Shown piece by piece: positions 7,491 to 10,251 of a DNA stretch of 10,251 nt. The position numbers and the translations under genes are program-made. This DNA comes from Planctomycetota bacterium (GTDB lineage: Bacteria > Planctomycetota > B15-G4): contig QNBX01000156.1 in the NCBI GenBank assembly GCA_003644265.1, forward strand, positions 1-10,251. The letters run 5' to 3'. Position 1 is the first letter of the stretch. The number at the start of each line of letters is the position of its first letter. Below the pieces are notes generated by a model. That model saw nothing but the letters and a program-made list of their open reading frames with translations. It was not told the origin of the DNA and searched no databases.

Positions 7491-8057
7491 ATGTCTGATC
7501 TCGCCAACACCTTCCTGACCGACTCGGCCGCATTCCTGCGCGACACGTACCTGCCGCGCATCGAGCGCGGGCTGGCGGTGCTGCCCGACGGCGAGCTGTG
7601 GTGGCGCCCGCACGACGGCGCCCTGGCCGCGGGCAACATCCTGCTGCACCTCGAGGGCAACGTGCGGCAGTGGATCCTGTCGGCGCTGGGCGGCGAGCAG
7701 GATCAGCGCGAGCGCGACGCCGAGTTCGCGGCGCGGGGTGGCAGCAGCGCCGGCACCGACGTGGCCGCGAGCGACGAGCGGGCGGCGCGCATGGCCGCGC
7801 TGCGCGACACGGTGGAGCGCGCGGCCGCAGTGATCGAATCGCTGCCGCACGAGCAGCTGCTGCGCCCGCTCAAGATCCAGGACTATGACACCTCGCCCTA
7901 CTGGGCCGTCTACCACGTGGTCGAGCACTTCTCCTGGCACACGGGGCAGCTCGTGGCCATCGCCAAGCAGCGCGCCGGCTCGCGGCACGGCGTCTCGTTC
8001 TACGACGACGCCGCGCTGAGCCAGGCGCGCAACCCGGCGCCGCCCGCGGACGACTGA
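7491..8057 (+). CDS. DinB-family protein (DUF1572-like four-helix bundle)
   Basis: This 188-residue cytoplasmic protein has a strong ribosome binding site (AGGAGG, 7480-7485) 5 bases before ATG. The DinB/YfiT-like pattern is clear: an N-terminal helix with FLRDTYLPRIERGLAVLP, ELWWRPHDGALAAGNILLHLEGNVRQWIL carrying His53, a variable middle, and the final helix YWAVYHVVEHFSWHTGQLV with His142, His146 and His150. His53, His146 and His150 are the likely metal triad of the superfamily. Known relatives include bacillithiol- and mycothiol-dependent thiol transferases, but most members, including the DUF1572-like ones, have no assigned reaction. It lies 80 bases after the TIM-barrel operon and is probably transcribed separately. 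No functional link to the neighbours is visible. Confidence 0.85.
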   Translation: MSDLANTFLTDSAAFLRDTYLPRIERGLAVLPDGELWWRPHDGALAAGNILLHLEGNVRQWILSALGGEQDQRERDAEFAARGGSSAGTDVAASDERAARMAALRDTVERAAAVIESLPHEQLLRPLKIQDYDTSPYWAVYHVVEHFSWHTGQLVAIAKQRAGSRHGVSFYDDAALSQARNPAPPADD

Positions 8058-8117
8058 GCCAGCCGGCGCGTCGTGCTAGCGTGGAGCCCGGTCACTTCCC
8101 CGCCGTCGGACACTCAC

Positions 8118-9872
8118 ATGCACACCTCAGCCCTGCGTACCTCCCTGCTGGCCCTGCTCATGCTGGTCCCCCTGGCGCCGTCGGCCGTGGGCGCCATCGA
8201 TCCGGACGCGGCCGCGTTCCGCAAGGCGGCCAAGACCTCGCAGAGGGAGGTCAGCAAGAGCGCCGGCATCGCCGTGAAGGCCGCCAAGGACACGCTCAAG
8301 GGCCTGCTCGCCGAGCTGGTGTTCGAGCAGGTCTCGTTGGCCGCGGCGCACGAGGCGGCCACCCAGGCGCTGCTCGCGGCCAAGCTCGAGATGGTGGCGG
8401 GCGCGGTGCAGGCCGCCCAGGCTCTGAGCGCGCTGGGCGCGGGCCTGCTCGAAGACCCCGCCGCCGCCGGACCAGACTTCGGCGAGGGCCGCGGCGGTGC
8501 CTGGGACACGTTCAAGGCCTTCAGCGAGGCACAGCTCGACAAGGGCGATCTGCGGCTTGAGTCCGAGTTCGCGCGCTTCGTGAAGGGCCTGGGCAACGCG
8601 GCCAAGTCCGAAGGCACCGCGATCAATGTGCGCTTCCGCGTGCTGCCCCACGACCGGCGCCTCGACGAGGTGCTGGGCCCGGCGCTGAGCGCCTCGCAGC
8701 AGCCCGCTCCCCCCAGCGGCGTGGGCGTGCCGGTGCGCCAGATCATGATCCAGTCGCGCTTCTTGGTGGCGGATCAGGACCCCGTGGGTGCCCTGGGCAT
8801 CGCGCTGTTCGATGCCGACCAGGCCGAGCTGCGCTTCCGCAACGGCGCCGGGGACGAGGTCTTCACGCCCACGCTGGACGTGACCTCCGACGGCTCGATC
8901 CTGTTCGACATGGCGGGCACCGAGGCCTGGGCCAGCGGCATGTTCGAGGCCACCCTGCGCGCGCTCGGTCAGGACTCGGACATGACCAACATCTCCTCGC
9001 CGCGCATCATCCCCAAGGCCGACCAGCCGCCGGAGATGAAGGGCATCCTGAAGCAGTTCAAGAAGTCGCTGGCCAACGAGCTGAAGTTCGGCGGCATCCT
9101 GGTCAAGAACGGCATGAAGGCCTTCAAGCAGGGCACCAAGGCCGGGGCCAAGGCCCAGAAGCAGGGCCTGCTCTCCGGCGCTGAGCTGGCGCGACAGGCG
9201 GGCGAGCTGGCCCTGAACAGCCTCAACAACCAGGGCATCTGGCTGCCGGTGATCCAGTACAACCCGGTCACAGAGGCCGCCACGGCCATGAGCGACGCCG
9301 GGCTGGGCGACGCGGACGTGACCGGCGACTTGGTGCCCGACGGCCTGGGGCTCTACGCCACGTTCCTGGGCAAGCTCTCCAAGAAGCTGGCCAAGGGCGA
9401 CCGCGCGCTGGCCAAGGCGCTCGGCAAGTTCGAGAGCAAGACCGCCAAGCTGGCACACAAACAAGGCGAGCACCTGGCCACGTCGCTGCGCATGCCCGGG
9501 CGCGACCCGGCCTTCGGCTTCACGTTGCATGTGGCGCCCACCGTGCTGGAGCACCCCGACCGCGGCCCCAGCATCGCGCTCGGGTTGATCGTCAGCACCA
9601 ACAACGGAGGCGTGCAGTCCAGCGTGACCCTGGGCGGCGTCTCCAGTCTGGATGCCGGCCTAGTCAACCTCGACGTGACCAGGCTGCCCGGCGGCGACAC
9701 GTTCGTGATCGGCGGGCTGACACCGAACCCCATCAACCGCCGCTGGCAGACCCCGCCCACGCCGCTCGCCGGCCTGCCCGTGCTGGGCTACCTGTTCCGA
9801 GCCAGGAACGAGCAGGTCACGCGCACCGAGCTGCTGATCATGGTCAAGCCCGTCATCACCGACGACACGTAG
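8118..9872 (+). CDS. Secretin-like outer-membrane protein with large helical insertion
   Basis: The protein has 584 residues. I start it at ATG 8118 because it opens with a good signal peptide (residues 1-26, SAVGA|ID); an in-frame GTG at 8073 would precede that signal with 15 extra residues. Residues ~27-125 are Ala/Lys-rich helices. Residues ~206-299 match the first half of a secretin core: IMIQSRFLVAD..GALGIALFD and then a helix leading to ISSPRII (292-298). Residues ~463-581 match the second half: AFGFTLHVAPTV, then DTFVIGGLTPNP (527-538), LAGLPVLGYLFR (550-561) and the terminal ELLIMVKPVI (571-580). Between them, ~300-462 is a Lys/Ala-rich, mostly helical insert. Secretins form outer-membrane rings for type II/III secretion, type IV pili or phage export. 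Here no N0-N3 domains are recognisable and no partner genes are in the window. Assignment to the superfamily is strong; channel function is inference. Confidence 0.75.
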   Translation: MHTSALRTSLLALLMLVPLAPSAVGAIDPDAAAFRKAAKTSQREVSKSAGIAVKAAKDTLKGLLAELVFEQVSLAAAHEAATQALLAAKLEMVAGAVQAAQALSALGAGLLEDPAAAGPDFGEGRGGAWDTFKAFSEAQLDKGDLRLESEFARFVKGLGNAAKSEGTAINVRFRVLPHDRRLDEVLGPALSASQQPAPPSGVGVPVRQIMIQSRFLVADQDPVGALGIALFDADQAELRFRNGAGDEVFTPTLDVTSDGSILFDMAGTEAWASGMFEATLRALGQDSDMTNISSPRIIPKADQPPEMKGILKQFKKSLANELKFGGILVKNGMKAFKQGTKAGAKAQKQGLLSGAELARQAGELALNSLNNQGIWLPVIQYNPVTEAATAMSDAGLGDADVTGDLVPDGLGLYATFLGKLSKKLAKGDRALAKALGKFESKTAKLAHKQGEHLATSLRMPGRDPAFGFTLHVAPTVLEHPDRGPSIALGLIVSTNNGGVQSSVTLGGVSSLDAGLVNLDVTRLPGGDTFVIGGLTPNPINRRWQTPPTPLAGLPVLGYLFRARNEQVTRTELLIMVKPVITDDT

Positions 9873-9978
9873 GCATCACAAGGCGAGCAGCGAGAAGCGC
9901 GTGACGGGCAGCGGGCAGCGCTCCCTGCCAAGGCGTGTCAACTCTCATCGCTGGCCGGGAGAGCGGCAGCCTGCGCGC

Positions 9979-10014
9979 GGGGGCGCTCCCCGGGCGCACC
10001 ATCGAAGCGCCCCC
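9979..10014 (+). other. GC-rich inverted repeat between the secretin-like gene and the next gene
   Basis: GGGGGCGCT (9979-9987) pairs perfectly with AGCGCCCCC (10006-10014), giving a 9-base stem around an 18-base loop. It lies 106 bases after the secretin-like stop and 65 bases before the next start. It could act as a transcript end or protect the 3' end of the mRNA, but the loop is long and no T-run follows, so I do not call it an intrinsic terminator. Confidence 0.45.
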
Positions 10015-10079
10015 CGGCGGCTTGTTACCTTGGCCGACCCGGCGCGTCCCTTCGCCGGATGGCGCCCGGAGCATCAGTC

Positions 10080-10251
10080 ATGAGCAGCACCTCGGCAGCC
10101 CCGCACACAGCGCACGCGCCGTTTCGACGAGCGGCGGTCCTGGGCGCGGGGGTCATGGGCAGTCAGATCGCGTGCCTGCTCGCGGGCGCCGGCCTGGAGG
10201 TCGACCTGCTCGACCTGGCCGACCCCGGCAGCGACCGCAGCGCCCCCGCCC
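10080..10251 (+). CDS. 3-hydroxyacyl-CoA dehydrogenase, N-terminal fragment
   Basis: ATG 10080 is preceded by GGAG (10068-10071) with 8 bases of spacing, and the frame stays open to the right edge, giving 57 complete codons. After a ~15-residue Ser/Ala-rich leader, FRRAAVLGAGVMGSQIACLLAGAGLEVDLLDL is the first beta-alpha-beta unit of an NAD-binding Rossmann fold. It has the GxGxxG loop at G22, G24 and G27 and an acidic end at D45. The exact wording (VLGAGVMGSQIA..LA.AG..V.LLD) is that of 3-hydroxyacyl-CoA dehydrogenases (FadB/FadN-like, PF02737), which oxidise L-3-hydroxyacyl-CoA in fatty-acid beta-oxidation. Whether it is a single-domain enzyme or a multifunctional fusion cannot be seen here. 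Confidence 0.85.
   Translation, partial: MSSTSAAPHTAHAPFRRAAVLGAGVMGSQIACLLAGAGLEVDLLDLADPGSDRSAPA

Noticed and set aside
8127..9554. 475-residue open frame on the minus strand
   Set aside because: It mirrors the secretin-like gene; its translation is rich in Gln, Leu, Gly and Arg with no recognisable domain or start context.
1..10251. CRISPR array, tRNA, rRNA or insertion-sequence ends
   Set aside because: I saw no regularly spaced identical repeats, no tRNA cloverleaf or rRNA-like segment, and no transposase reading frame in any frame.

Overview
The window is GC-rich, and every convincing gene is on the + strand. The best taxonomic marker is the 1148-residue gene at 2973-6419. It joins a 'Pirellula/Verrucomicrobium-type' dehydrogenase-like propeller, HEAT-like repeats and a C-terminal CxxCH haem domain, an architecture typical of the PVC superphylum. 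With exported sugar-isomerase-like TIM barrels on either side and the high GC, I infer a high-GC planctomycete or a close relative. The species cannot be named from this sequence.

Layout. Positions 1-178 hold the C-terminal end of a cation:proton antiporter. Positions 179-1890 are a small accessory segment: a long gene-poor stretch, a type II toxin-antitoxin pair (Phd/YefM-like antitoxin 488-781, RelE/ParE-like toxin 778-1137) behind a paired TGTACA-type operator, and a pRiA4b ORF-3 family gene (1305-1874). Positions 1972-7410 look like a three-gene operon: an exported xylose-isomerase-like lipoprotein (TTG start), the PVC-type haem protein overlapping it by 4 bases, and an exported hydroxypyruvate-isomerase-family protein 25 bases further on. 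A DinB-family gene with a strong ribosome binding site follows (7491-8057). Then comes an unusual secretin-like protein (8118-9872). The first 57 codons of a 3-hydroxyacyl-CoA dehydrogenase run off the right edge (10080-10251).

How the genes work together. The toxin-antitoxin pair should be autoregulated through the operator at 448-468. The 1972-7410 cluster is best read as an extracytoplasmic carbohydrate or polyol oxidation and isomerisation unit. All three products carry export signals, one is a mono-haem cytochrome fused to a propeller, and two are metal-dependent TIM barrels of the sugar isomerase/epimerase type. The substrate cannot be deduced.

The least ordinary object is the secretin-like protein. 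Both halves of the secretin core are recognisable, but they are separated by a Lys/Ala-rich insert of about 160 residues. The usual N-domains are replaced by an Ala-rich helical region, and no other secretion or pilus gene is in view.
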